Shown here one piece after another: positions 1 to 12,700 of a stretch of DNA of 64,000 bases; positions within the stretch are counted from its first letter, which is position 1, and every line of letters starts with the position of its first letter. The notes beneath the pieces were generated by a model. That model saw only the letters and a program-made list of their open reading frames with translations, searched no databases and was not told where the DNA came from. This DNA comes from Gnetum montanum. Its lineage: Eukaryota; Streptophyta; Gnetopsida; Gnetales; Gnetaceae. The translations under genes and the position numbers were made by a program. Location of the stretch: NCBI GenBank assembly GCA_015680685.1, contig MNCI01029287.1:184440-248439 (forward strand), given 5' to 3'.

Positions 1-2479
1 TCCAAGGATATGTCAGCATCGCATGTACATTGACCCAGCCATGAAACCTAGAAGGTAGCTGCAAAGGTAGTTGAATCCCAGATTAAAGCAAATCATCAAG
101 GAGGAGATAGAGCAACTCCTCAAGGTAGGGTTTATCTATCCAATCGTGGATAGTGAGTAGGCTAGCTCACTCGTAATAGTACCAAAGAAGGATGGCAAAT
201 GATGGGTTTGCATTGACTTTAGGATGTTAAATATGACAACCTTTAAGGTTCACTTTCCTTTGCCATTTGTAGACCAAGTGTTAGACACTATATCCAGGCA
301 TTGTTATCATAGCTTCTTGGATAGTTATAGTGGCTATAACCAAATCCAAATCATGCCAAAAGACTAGGCCAAGACAACATTCATGAGTCCCTAGAGGACT
401 TTTGCATACTGTAAGATGTCATTTGGCCTATGCAATGCCCCTACAACATTTCAATGCTTCGTCTTTATTATTTTCCAATAGCAGATCGATAGTGGTGTAG
501 AAGTCTTCATGGATGACTTTTCCACCTATGGAACTACATTTGAGCAACCCTTGAACTTCCTTNGCACCTTTTATTTAGATCAAGGAATCTAAACATGCAT
601 TCCAATAATTAAAGGAGAAACTTGTAGAAACACCAATCCTACCAGCACCAGATTGGTTCAAACCATTCCATATCATGATAAATGCATCTAACTATGCTTT
701 GGAAGCAGTACTCACATAGATGGATGATAAGAAACATCCATATTATATCCACTGCACTAGCCAAAGCATTGTGGGGGCATAGTTAAATTACACCACCACA
801 AAAAAAGAATTAATGGTAGTGGTGTACGTGCTAGAAAAGTTTAGACATTATGTGCTAGGTTACAAAGTGTTTGTGCATACAGGCCATAGTGCAATTTACT
901 TCCTTATGAATAAGCTGACGGTAAGCCCTTGTGTTATACAGTGACTTGTGATCTTGTAGGAATTTGATCTTACTATGGTAGATCGAAAAGGAACTAAGAA
1001 TGTGGTCGCTGACCACATTTCTCACTTAAGATGGGATAACAAAGATGAGGAGAACTCGCTCTCTGATCAGTTTCTAGATGAACTCCTCTTTACTGGAGCA
1101 ATAAGTGAACAAATGCCTAAAAAAGCAATATGGTATAATGGCATCCTCACATATCTTCTCACTCAAGAAATGTCACAAGACTTGGATTTTAGGAAAAAGC
1201 AACAATTTCTTCATTGGGTTAAATACTTCATGAAAATTAACGGACACCTTTACAAGGTGTGTGCTGATGGCTTGATCCGTTGGCATGTCCCTGATGAAGA
1301 TCAACTATGCATTCTCTAGAATGCTCATGAAGGACCTTGTGGAGGCCACTATCCAAGGAGATGCATGACCATAAACATCTTGATGGCAAGATACTATTGG
1401 GCTGCAATATTTAGGGATGCTCACCAGTTCATCAAGTCTTATGAACATTGTAAAATGATAGGGGGATGACCACTCACATGGAAGGTCCTCAATAGTGGAT
1501 TCAACCACTGGAACCTTTTGACATATGGGACGTTGACTTCATGGGTTCAAACACATTCATGTCTAATGGGAAAGCATATATTATAGTAGCAGTTGACTAC
1601 TGCACAAAATGGGCATAAGCAACAACTGTTATTGATTGTACATCATCCACTATTGCTAAATTTATACAAGAAAATATTATGAATAGGTTTGGGGTGCCAC
1701 ATTCACTAATTTCTGATAATGGAACTCATTTCACAGGTGTCACATTTAGAAGATTAATGTAATGCTTAGGGGTAGAACATAAATTAACAACACCTTACCA
1801 ACCCTAAGGTAATAGTTAAGCAAAGGTAACCAACTAGGAGATTACAAAAATACTAACGTGAACCATTAGCAAATATATGAAGGACTAGAGTACAAAACTT
1901 AATGATGCTCTATGGGCTTATAGTTCAACTTGAAAACTTCCCATTGGACTTTCACCTTACGAGTTAGTCTATGGAAAACTTCCAAAGCTCTCGATTCAAT
2001 CCAAGCTCCATACACTCTTAATGGCCTATGATCTAAACCATGACCTAAGTCTAGCACAAAAGGAAAGATTGATTAATCTAAACATGCTAGACAAAAATTG
2101 CTTAGTGGCCCTATCCTTGAATGAGATGAACAAGGCATTCAACAAGCAATGGCATGACCTTAGAATCAGGAAAGTAAAACTCCAACCAGAAGATAAGGTT
2201 CTTTACTGGAACCCCACACATATACCCCAAAAGACAAAATTCCAAACATTGTGGGAGAGACCTTATATAATTGATCAAACCTTTCCCTCTAGGGCCATGA
2301 TAATCTACAAACCTAATAGCCCAAATAAAAAGCAGTTGGTCAACATCTGGCAAGTCAAACCTTTCCTAGAACCAAGACAAGAAAATGTAAATACCACCTC
2401 AGTAGATGGACAATCACGTTCTATTTTTTGGATCTCCTCCTGCCAACTCAATCATGGGGGAGATGGCCATCTGTGCTAA
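1..2479 (+). pseudogene. Athila-like pol: RT, RNase H, integrase (decayed)
   Basis: Broken polyprotein. RT: CIDFRMLN near 208-231, then SGYNQIQIMPKD and the FMDD box at 506-517. RNase H runs to about 1035 and ends in GTKNVVADHISHL. Integrase follows: a zinc-finger region near 1320-1455, a first Asp in WDVDFMG near 1530, and the second Asp in SDNGTHF at 1715-1717. The codon 36 positions further on (1823-1825), where the D-35-E Glu should be, reads Lys (AAG). The integrase tail (2021-2479) includes HDLRIRKVKLQPEDKVLY and is the longest open stretch. Many stops fall where Gln or Trp is expected, for example TAG after MPKD and after MSP. The enzyme cannot be active. The homologous minus-strand copy lies at 62430-63990. 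Confidence 0.85.
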
Positions 2480-4541
2480 CCATTACCATGGCCTCTCAGT
2501 TTTTCTTCCTTTTTGTTTTTCACGTTTTTAATTTTACAAATTTTTTATCTTTGAATTTTTCTAATTTTATACCATTTTTAGTACCTTTTAACTTTCTTGA
2601 TCATTTTACACTTTCTTATTTATTTTTCTTTATTTTGTTTAAGTGTGATATTTTCTCATTTTGTTAATAAATTCGCTTTGTTGTCATAGGACACAATGCT
2701 GCTGTTGCTGTTTACTAATGATGGTTTGTGCTTGATGTGTGATTGTCAATGTCTGGTTTCTATTTTTGAATTCTGATGTCTGATGACTTTGACATCGTTT
2801 ATTTTTCATGGAATAGGTAATGAGTCCACGTCATCTGCCCATCCAATGAACTCTATGATTTTCCTTGTTTTGGGAATTTGAGGTCCCTTTTCATTAAAGG
2901 AACTTTTAATTAATGAGTGACCTTGGTACTTTAGGAATTAGGAAGGATTCAAAGGTTCGTAAAGGGTGTGACTTTAAGGGGAACTTAATACTCTTTGTAC
3001 TCTTCTTCTTGCTTGAGTGCTTGAGTGTTTTTTGTAGACTTCTTACCATTCCATACCATCCAATGATAGGAAGACAAATAATGTCATTGCATGGTGTGGT
3101 TCCCATCATTCAAAAAAAAAAATGGAAATCCAAAGCATACCCCTTCGACACAAATACGCCCTCGCATGGTGTGATTTCCATTTCAAAAAAAAAATAATGA
3201 AAATTTAAAGCACACTCCTTGGACAAATAAAAAGGCTACAAGCATTAGTTATGGGACTCAAACAGCACTATGCCTAAAGGTCCCCTCTAACTAAGGTCTT
3301 TTCTCTCTCACTTTCTACTTCTTCTTTCTTTTCTTTGTGGAATGATGGTTGTTTTGTGAAAGTACTCTTATGTCTTGAGTGGGTGGATTAGTCTTAGAGT
3401 GGTAATGTGAAGTCATTGAAAGTGGATGGTTTTGTTCTGGACTGAGGATGGAACTTCTCAGGTCATTTTAACCACAAATTTCACAAGGGACTTCTTATGA
3501 CCTCAATTTGGAACTCAATTCCACCTTCTCTATCATCCATCCATGCTACCATAATCCACCTCATTGTCAAGTTCTATGTTATGTGCTATGCCTTAGTCTA
3601 ATGTGTTGGGATTCTTGAGTGGATTCTTTCTGGTTGGTCCTTAACTTGTCATGATCATTTAATTGACTATGGGACCCACAGACCCCTTAGTTGAGGTTAT
3701 GCAAGGGCGAAAAGGGCATGAGCCTGTTATGGAGAGGACCCACTTGCATAGCTTTTGGCTTGATTAGTTAAGGTTCCTTACCTTTGACATCGCTACAATC
3801 CTATATTTCATATTTCCCATTGTGTAAACTGCTCAGTACTCCTTAATCTTTCATTGCATTCATCCATTAAATCAAATTTTCTCCATTTTTTCAAATTTAT
3901 GAACTTCAACACCCTTGTCTCATGATTTCATACTATTCTTGGTCTTCTAAGCTTTCATTTGATCCCAATTTCATTGAAAAATTCCTTGTATTTTAAAAGT
4001 TTGACCAAAGTCAATGGAAGTCAATAGTCGTCAATAATTGTGTTGACAAGGCCTCGTCAACACAGTGCAAAAATATGATATATACTGCTGGACACTTTGG
4101 ATTTTTTTGCAATTTTCTCATAACACAAGAGGAATTTTTACAAATTTTTAGAGCCTAACACCTTCCAGAGCCCATAACTTTCAAACTGTTTGTCCAAATC
4201 ACTTTGTTTTTCGATCTTGCAATTACTAGAGGTAAGATCTTTATCGTGGGGGCTGCAAACCTTAAGGTTTCAAATGAAATTTTTGAAAATTTTTTCTAAC
4301 TCTCCCCAAGGGTTAGTAACTTTAACAACATGAAAATATCAACTCTTTCAATACTTAACCCTTCCAACAACCTTCGGGATGATTTATCAATGATAATGCA
4401 TAAATAAAAATAACAATTAAGTTAATTAAATTAGCCATAATCACAACTTAGCCAAGTGTAACTATGCTCAAGAGTTAAGGTATCCTAATTGTTTTAAGGT
4501 TACACAATGATTGCTAATCCATGGTCTTATTGTGATTATAG
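2480..4541 (+). other. Spacer between pol and third ORF, with central purine tract
   Basis: Non-coding internal part of the Athila-like element. Just after pol, near 2449-2466, is a G-rich purine run (ATGGGGGAGATGG) resembling a polypurine tract. The same run is present in the inverted copy at 62440-62460. The rest is AT-rich with T-rich and C/T-rich stretches. The block 3990-4320 is homologous in reverse to 60680-61020, so this spacer is an inherited part of the family rather than an insertion. The open frames at 2428-2667 and 2913-3197 show no recognisable protein and are not called. Confidence 0.6.
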
Positions 4542-7388
4542 ATGGCATCCAAACAAAAATGTTCATGGGAAGGAGAACCTTCAAAACAATGGGAGAAGCG
4601 ACCTAGAGCTAGGAGGGGCTAGTAGGAACAAGGCCAAGAACAACAAGAGGTGACCCATGCAATGAGACCTCTTTGGGAGGAGCTTGAAGTGAATTTATTC
4701 AATAAATTCCAGAGGAAGAAGTGCTTACAGGACAATCCCAACAAGGAGAAGCACCTAGACTTGTGCCAAGGCTTAAGGTCACTCTGACTCAAGCTTACTT
4801 ATACATCATCAAGTTTCAAGAAATCCAAAGATCAGTTCTTCAAGAGATAAACTTCAAGCCATTTTTGGAAAAAGCTCCAAAGGATGTCAAGACACAATTG
4901 TAAGCCTCTCCCATGTGGCCAGTCATCACATCTAGTGGGGAATGGTACATGGGAGAGACCTATCTCTTCTAGAATAGCCAAAGGCCAAGGTCCATTGTAA
5001 AAATCAAAGACATTCAAGTGTCATACTTAGCAGGATCCATTGCATAGGCACTAGGGTTGCTAGACATTGGGACACAGTTGGTAGAGATATCAATAAAAGA
5101 TGATCCTGAGGTAAAAAGGAAATGGACCCAGCAATGTTATGGGGTGGACTATAAGGAGTATGGTGTAGTTACATCGGTAAAGTGGATTTATTTCAAGATT
5201 ATGGCCTATCACCTCAATTCAATAGTGAGGCCAAGCAAGGTGACTGCTTTCTCTACTTGAGCATGCACTGCTCTAAGCGGGAAATTTCCCGTTAACCTTC
5301 CCTAGCTGATTTATTTGGAGATTGAAAAGTGCTGTAAGGAGAACGAATGTGGAAGGAAGACCTTACCCTTTCTGTGCCTTATCAGAAAACTTTGCAAAAG
5401 GGCAAGCATTGTTCACTATTTTAATGGTGCTCTCAAGCATGCTCCCTTGGCCCCATGGGAAGAAATCATGAAAGATAAGATGCCAACGACCACTCAATAA
5501 GAGGAGTTATCACCACCACCATCCACTTAGGAGACAACACAGGAGGCCTACATAGTCCTTGAGTGTCCATGTCAAATCTGAGAATAGCTCTTGAGTAAAT
5601 AAGAGCAACAAGCAAGAACGAGTGGGGTAGATCCATCTGTGTATCAACGAGAAATGAGTCACCTTAATGAGGTGGCCCAAATAATTAGTTAGATAGAAAG
5701 GGGTGGTTCCATTTTCTTTGCCCAAAGAATGTAGTTTCCTTCAAGGTTAGATCCCAATGCCCAAGAGGTGACGGTGTCATTAGCAACACATCATCTATTA
5801 CCAAAAATCTCTGGGAATGCCACCACTTTCTCGGTGAGGTTGGAGGAAGGAGAAGAGGCAACTATCTTGGTGATCTAGCACTAAGGGCAAGAGACAGTGG
5901 CAGAAGTGGTAGTTGAGGCATTGAATGCACTTGTGGCATTTGTATTAGATGTATCTACACTCCAAGACATGCAGATGTCTTCAAGCATGGTTAGTGAAAA
6001 ATTGAACATAGCATAACATGAATAGTTGTTGGAACGACTGTTAAAAACTAGGCACCTGACTCTAGACATCTTTGATCTCCTGGAGAACATCATTGCAACC
6101 TAGTCAAAGCTATTGAATGCAAGGGGAAAATACATCATTTTGGAGGGGTAACTAGAAATGATCCAAGAGCAAAATCAATTTTTGGCCATAGAGGTTGTTG
6201 ACCTCTATGCCCAATTTACAGAACAAGAAATCCTCAGCTTGACAACAATAAGAGATGAAGTTATCAAATAGCTTCAAGAACGATTTTAAAAGGTTGAGGA
6301 GGAAGCAGTAATGGCCATCTTCAAATAGCCCATGGAAAAAGCTGAAACACACTCAATTAAAAAGGACTTGAATCAGATGCACCAAGAGAACGAAGCATTG
6401 ATCGTGCAAAATCATCGCTTACAAAATGTTAATGCTCAGAGAGATCAAATGAAAGAATTCATCCATCAACAGTAGGAGCAGCTTGCTAGAGTCAACACTG
6501 AATTGAGGAAATTGGCCATAGAGAATTGCAATTTATTAATGGAGGAGGTATGCACCTTGTGACAAAAGTCTGCCATCAAGATTGCTGCCTAGAAGAACGA
6601 AGCTCTCAAATTTGAGAAAGTAAAAAATCACTACAAGGACTAGGTTGGTTTGCAAAAGGAAATTAATGAAAAAACAAATCCAAATGGTGAAGACAAAAGT
6701 GAATGAAGCCCTTCAGCAACTCCAACAAAGAAGAGAGATGTGGTAGCCCATCCTTGATGGGATTGACACCTACAATAAAGTGGAGATCCACTTGAAGGAG
6801 TTGTAGATCAAGAAAATGATAGAGTATATAGAGTTGGCCAATCTCTGTTATGCAAACCTGGCAATGCTGACAGCCAGATGGCTACGGTTGAAATTAGAGA
6901 AATAAGTGGCTAACTCGTATCTGCTATACAAGGCCGAGTTCAAATACCACAAGGACACTAAGTAAAAGTTTGAGATTGCTAACGCTGAACTCAAAGTTCT
7001 CAGAGGGTGATTCAGAGATCAATGATCTATTACTGAGAACCTAGCTAGATGGATGAATGACTACTAGGAGCTAAAGAACATAGTGAGATAATTTGACATT
7101 GAATGCAAACAATTTGTTGTCTAGTTTGTCAATGCTAAGGAGTTGTTTCCAGTAATCCCATGTCCTTAGGATGTGCTCGTTCCAACTTGCATTGGGGAAG
7201 CTGCATGGATGGTGCATGATCCTAGGAGTAAGGAGGAGAAAATGAAAGCACTGTTAGATGCTTTCCGCCTCTCACCTAAAGTTGCAATAGCAATAGAACA
7301 ATTGCAACCACCTCAACCACTACCAGTGCGTGAAGCTGATGAAGGTCCCTTAGAGCCCTAGGAACCACCACTGCCTGGGACTATTTGA
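4542..7388 (+). pseudogene. Third ORF of Athila-like element, coiled-coil type, broken
   Basis: An ATG at 4542 begins MASKQKCSWEGEPSK, and stop-interrupted coding can be followed to a TGA at 7386-7388. From about 5900 to 7100 the fragments are rich in Glu, Lys, Leu and Gln with heptad-like spacing (for example NEALIVQNHRLQNVNAQRD near 6392), as in a long coiled coil. The C-terminal part (7173-7361) ends in a Pro-rich, acidic tail. The inverted copy keeps homology to both the first 150 or so bases and the final third of the ORF, which supports it as one gene. Frames shift several times and many stops are TAG. Athila elements carry an ORF here that is often called env-like; no membrane segment or fusion motif was seen, so that function is not assigned. 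Confidence 0.6.
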
Positions 7389-7636
7389 ACTTTTCCAACA
7401 AGCTTCACACCATTAAGGAATGTGTTGTCCAATTTTTGAAGAGTTGTGTCATGGTGTTCAATTTTGTCTCTTAAACACCACCATTTTTGTAATGTGTTGA
7501 TTCGTACACCCAGGCACTCCATTTTTTGTTAAAGTCAGTCAGTTTGTTTTGTTGAAGAAAAGTTAGTCAATAATCCCATACCTTCCCAATTTTGTAAAAG
7601 AACTCAAAGACGAGTTTTTATTCAGTTGTGGGGGTA

Positions 7637-8513
7637 TGATGAGTTGTTGTTAGTTGGCTACGTTGACGAGGCCTCATTGACAAGGCCCTGTCAATGCAGT
7701 GTTTGTTTGTCGCCTATAAATACATGCCTACCAACTGCATTTAGGGTAATCTAGATTTTAGTAGCAGCGAAGCTCTTACATTTTTTCTATTCAAAAGTTA
7801 GAATTTTTTCCCTTGAGTGCCCGTAGCAGGAGTCATTGAGTATATAAATCTTTATTTGAGCATTATTATGCCTAAGCATGATAGTGTGTGCAGCAATAAA
7901 GATGAGCTTTGTGAGAAACCTTGTAGCACTTTAGATAGATTAGATATTTTATTTATGCATTTATTGTTTCCAATTATTTATTAAATGCTTTTAATTAGTT
8001 ATTAAGTATTTCTTAGTTATTACGTTAATGAAGCAATTAAGCCAAATAGATTACACACATAAGTATGACCACTTCAAGCATACCATGTATTTGCTTGGTA
8101 ATCCCAACAACGTTATTGCTTGGTACGCCCAGTAGCATAGCACTTGGTTGCCCAACAGCAGATATGTGGGTTCAAGACATGTATGGAAAGTGGGAACAAA
8201 TACTTATGTTAGGATTAGTTACATGATTAGTTAATTAGTTAATTTAGATCAATTAATTAAATCCCTTTTTATCTACATTTCAAGCACCTGACTATAAAAC
8301 ATAAAAATGATACAAATCAAATGCCTCAGTTACACTTAACCATACCAATGAATGTCACAAGTGTAATTGGGAAGAAAATGATTGACCTTAAGGCTCGATT
8401 CACTTCCTAAAGGCGCTAGTGCACTGGAAATGACGAAGTCCATAGAATTTGACCGAATTGTGCATGAACGCTTGTGATTCGTATGGTTGGGTGTAGGGGT
8501 ACCTTGCTGCTCA
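7637..8513 (+). repeat. 3' LTR of the Athila-like element
   Basis: The LTR starts with TGATGAGTTG, directly after the G-rich tract TTGTGGGGG at 7626-7634, which would serve as 3' polypurine tract. It ends with CA near 8512-8513; the last few bases are uncertain. A TATA box (TATAAATA, 7715-7722) lies about 80 bases in. The other copy of the family has a matching LTR at 59455-60105 in the same orientation, sharing the TATA box, the stretch AATAAAGATGAGCTTT and the end CTGCTCAT. This copy is longer, about 877 versus 651 bases, mostly from an insertion around 8040-8280. The 5' partner LTR is outside the window. Confidence 0.7.
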
Positions 8514-8820
8514 TTAACAACCATGACCTTTTTGTAAGAGTTAAATACCATATTCACAAAGATGTTCTTTTTAGTTATAGCTACAAGCAAAAGAATTTTT
8601 GATAAGAGTTGAACAATTAATTTGTTTCATGTAGTATTAATTTCTTTTTGTTTTGAAGAATCTATGACTTGCATAGCCCAAGGCACATAATTTGAGGAAG
8701 TGAGCAAAGTCAATGATAGGTGGATCAAGTGGTGGATAGTTTGGTGTTGTAACCCCGAAATAATTGTAATATAGGTATACCCCAAGATATATAGTGTAAT
8801 TAGAACTTTATAGCTCAACA

Positions 8821-8890
8821 TTGCCCACTAGAATTGAACCTATGAGTTGGAGATTTCAAATTGCAAGTCTTACTATTAGCCTAATATCTC
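8821..8890 (-). repeat. tRNA-derived SINE-like sequence (minus)
   Basis: Read on the minus strand this has a candidate pol III A box (TAGGCTAATAGTA, within 8869-8884) followed about 40 bases later by a B box (AGGTTCAATTC, 8831-8841). Spacing and order fit a tRNA-related promoter, but no cloverleaf forms that would support a functional tRNA. Confidence 0.4.
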
Positions 8891-8944
8891 ATTGATAGCA
8901 AAGAAGATCAAGTGTCTAACTATGACAACATGAGACTTAAGCAA

Positions 8945-9055
8945 AACATAATAGTGTTAGCCTACTGGTAAATCTCTTGATTTGGTAGTTCCAAGTATTG
9001 GGTTCAATTTTGCTAGACAATGGTGAGTTATAAAATTACTAGTGGATAAACTTCA
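8945..9055 (+). repeat. tRNA-derived SINE-like sequence (plus)
   Basis: A box candidate TAGCCTACTGGT at 8958-8969 and B box candidate GGTTCAATTTT at 9001-9011, in the usual order. It lies head to head with the minus-strand copy at 8821-8890. Probably a SINE or SINE fragment; family unknown. Confidence 0.45.
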
Positions 9056-9124
9056 CAACATAGACATTAGATGAAGACTTGGAGTGGCTTAACTCCAAGT
9101 CTATAAGAAGCCTATAGAAAAAGG

Positions 9125-9330
9125 TTGCTACATGCTTATTTTAGGAAAGCCATTGAAAGGAAAATCAAAAAAAGATATAGAAAAAAACAATTGAAGAAAT
9201 GGAAAGAATTGCAAATAAATAAAAATCTAATTCTACTTAGAGGCCAACACCAAAAAGCAAAAAAGAACTCATGTAACAAGCTCCATTTTGTTAGGACAAA
9301 ACTAAGGTGACGATGATGATGGTTTTAAAA
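9125..9330 (+). mobile_element. RTE-type LINE 3' end fragment
   Basis: The C-terminal coding tail and 3' end of an RTE-type non-LTR retrotransposon. It matches the remnant at 32540-32660 closely: a region reading AATCTAATTCTACTTAGAGG, then TTTTGTTAGGACAAAACTAA and a GATGATGATGG tail, against CTCTTCATAGAGG, TTTATTGGGACAAGGCTAA and GATGCTG there. 5'-truncated and non-functional. Confidence 0.6.
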
Positions 9331-9760
9331 AAAAAGTAAAAGTAATAATATTTAACAAAAATCACGTATGATTTATGTTTCATTATTCACCTGCATATGT
9401 TTTAACATGTCCTTTTTACCTCTCTAGTGTGTCAAACCGATGGTCATCCTCCGCCAAATTCCGTAGTTTAAACATAAAAAAGCCAGTTCGCATGAACTTT
9501 ATGTTCCGGTCAAGGACTTTACATGCAGGATCATTCTGCTATTTCGCATTTCGTTTTGTTTCTGGAAAGGAACTTTCAAGGTTGGGTTCATTCGTATCGT
9601 AAACACCGCACAAGATTGACGATCACATGTGACAAACGTTCATTACCTCTTGAAAGGCGTAGAATTTGTAAATTGTGTAAAGACAGAATCGCACCTTGTT
9701 AGCACCATCTCAGGCTGTAACGGAGCATTCTCAGTGGTCTGAAGCTACAAACAAAAAAAC

Positions 9761-12700
9761 ATGAAGCGCATACTGCTTCCAGAGCCGCCTGTGAGTGGCA
9801 TCCGAGGGCTGCCAGATATCTTTCAAGGAGGAACTTCTTGTGTTGTGAGAAGAGCGCTTATTATTGGCAACGGAGCTCCTGGTGCTGAAAACCAATGCTT
9901 AGGCCTTGTCAAAGCTCTTGGTTTGGCCCATCGCCATTCTCTTTATGTAAGCCCTTGGTGTTTCTCTGGTTTTCGCTCTCGTTGTCTGTAATTGTAATTA
10001 TTATTGATATTCAGTTGTTTGTTTTTATGTTATATTCATAGCATAATTAGGTAATCGTTTTACCGCTGGTTACAATCTATTACGGATCTTGAAATTTATC
10101 ATGCTTGTCGGTAGCAAATTGTGAATTTCGATGCTTCATTCAGTATCTTTACCCTTAGCCTAAAGCAGGCCTAATAAACTTAAGGGCAGGTGATCTTTCT
10201 CTCTTCAATTACAGCTGGATCGGTTCTAGTTGTTAAAATTAGACTACTTACGTTTTGAGCAAATTTAAAAATCTATTGTTGTATTTTGTTTGTTTCTCGA
10301 TCCAACTATTGTTGTTGATGGACCATGCAACAAATATCCTTGGCTATATTAATAACAATATTATAGGACGACAATCCAGCTTACCTTAAACCAACTATCA
10401 AAAGAAATACAAAAAAAAAATGTATAAAATGACAAAGATAGAAAGCAGAACTCATCTGCATGCAAATCGCAATATCACCAAGTTTAATTTTCGTGCGAGA
10501 TATTAATACCAAGAATGTCACAAATGTAATTTACTTACTGGAGAGATAGTGTGCAAGAATTTATGTCAAGACATTATATGAGAATTATTGGGTTGTTTAC
10601 ACAAAAGAAAACCTTTAAAGTTGAAGATGAACTGATTCATGGATTGGAAAACTGATCATATTCTTATCTTTTCATGATTTTGTCAAGCTACTGCTTTCCT
10701 TGCATAACTTATCCTTGACCAAATTTACTTAATTAAAGTTTTTTATTACAGCCAACTTTACCTTTTCCATTTTAATTTTAAAGCCAACAGTGTCTGCATT
10801 GTCTTCTGCATTACAAAAGGGAGAAAGCTAGCTTTAAATTGCTGGTTGTTACTCAAGCTTGTTAAAATAATTTGCTTAGTCATGGGAAAAAACTGTCAGG
10901 ATGCCAAGAATTTCCTTGCAAGGTGACTTTTCACTTCTTGTTTTTATGGCTTTGCCTAGACTCAATAGCCTTGTGTGCATCTCCAGCTTGTCCAGTTTTT
11001 CCCACTTATGATCATAGTTTTCAGCGTTCAATTTGACCTTTTTTACCTTTAGCATTTAGCAAATACTTGCTCTCCAAGGTAGGGGATATCTTCAGTTTTT
11101 CTGTCTAAGATCATGGGCTGAGGGTCTCTCATTATAAATAATGAGGATCATTCTTTTATTGTTATCTTCCTTTACTCTTACCCTTATGGCACTAACCCTT
11201 TGGCTTGGTTGACCCCATGTAGTTGGAATAAGGCTAGGGTGATGGTGATGGTTCTAATGCTTTTATAACTCTGATTGACTTCTTTTTAATCTAGTGTTAG
11301 AGACTCAGTGAGTTGAATCTATTTAAATTAGGTATTACCTAGTTGTTTGCTTTGCTCGGATGGGTGTTCAGAAATTCTTTCCATCTTGTTATCATTAGGC
11401 ATAAGATTTTTTTATGCACATTCATTCAAACTTGTCAACTTCACAGTGTCACAGAGTGGGCTTGTTAGGTGAACTTGGAAGATAGAGAGCTTATGTGAGG
11501 TATTCAAGCAAGCTATTGGCACCTGAGTGGAAAATGGTCATCTGATTATGCACTAATAGATTATTCGTAAACGGCAGTAGTAGGTACCATTTTGTGAGCT
11601 ATTAATATGGTGTGCAGTTATAGTTGCCTTTTCTGATGTAATGATCAATGCTAACAAATAGTACATTGTAACATGCAATTGGGAATCTTAGTTTCTTAGC
11701 CTGCCACCTAGTTAAGGTCTTTCCATGATCATTGTCTATGTAGTCAGGGTGATTGCAAGATGTAAAGATTCCAAGACCAAAGGATACGACTCCTTAGGCA
11801 TCATTGTAGCATGTCCAAATCCCGCTGGAATGATCGGTGTTTTTGTCCATTTGAAAATGATATGTTATTATATTTAAAAATGTTCTTCTTGCATGGTTAT
11901 ATTTTGCGACACATGCCATTTTCACAAATGGGTGGAATGACTGTTTCATTCACTTAATTACCTCAAAAAATAATATTTTCATGCAAGATTACATTACTAA
12001 AAATGTAATCATACACATTTAGAAATGCTATGTATGATTGTAAATGGGAGGAATGAATAAGGACTTACTATCTGAAACTGAATATTTGTTTGGAGAATAT
12101 TCATGAAAAATACTGTGATTTTTATTACATTGACTTCCATGTATAATGGGCCAAGCCTGGGAAAATAATGTTTGAATTTTATTATAAGACGTATTTTTGT
12201 TTTGCATGAAATTTAGTCTTCAATCAATATTGTTCTTTTGGGAGAATGCATTGTGATTGCGTTTTGCAAATTAGTTAGTACATGTAAAGTTCTCTACAGC
12301 AAAAAAATGTATATGGGCATGTGTGCATGGTTTTGAGTTTGCATTCATGGACTTAGAGGTTACATGGAATTGTGAAATTTCGGCCTTATGTGTTTTAGTA
12401 TTTTATTATGTCCATGTGGAAACATTAAATAGGGTAGGGCTTCAATTTTTTTTAAAAATACAATTCCTATGTATCTGAGTATAACTCATTGGGATTGAAT
12501 CTATAACCTGTGTCATGGAGCTTACATGTCATAACAGCAAGCTACACCTCGTTCGTGATGTGTGATTTGCAGAGCTTATTCATTTGCAAATATAGCAATG
12601 AAATCCTTCTTCTACAGCTAAGCTTGCATTCTCTCTCTGTGCGTGCATGCACATGAGCATTCAACAAAATCGTTTGTCATTGATATTCCATATTCAATGT

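Larger units (their letters stand above)
1..8513 (+). mobile_element. Athila-like Ty3/gypsy retrotransposon, 3' portion
   Basis: The window opens inside the reverse transcriptase of a Ty3/gypsy element, so gag, protease and the 5' LTR lie off the left edge. The order seen is RT, RNase H, integrase, spacer with a central purine tract, a long third ORF, a 3' purine tract and a 3' LTR. The order, the RNase H end motif KGTKNVVADH and the FMDD catalytic box are typical of the Athila lineage, whose members carry an extra (often called env-like) ORF after pol. All reading frames are broken. A second, inverted copy of the same family occupies 59455-64000, and its colinear homology confirms the spacer and third-ORF boundaries. 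The lineage call rests on motif and layout recognition, not on a tree. Confidence 0.82.
8514..9760. other. Intergenic flank upstream of ELM1
   Basis: This stretch separates the Athila-like LTR from ELM1. It holds two SINE-like sequences in opposite orientation, a short perfect palindrome and an RTE-type 3' tail, listed separately. From about 9360 the sequence looks single-copy and probably holds the ELM1 promoter and 5' UTR. No convincing TATA box was found. The open frame at 9375-9602 resembles no known protein and lacks support. Confidence 0.5.

Noticed and set aside
9375-9602. Open frame of 75 codons before ELM1
   Set aside because: No family resemblance, no splice link to exon 1, and it sits where the promoter and 5' UTR are expected.
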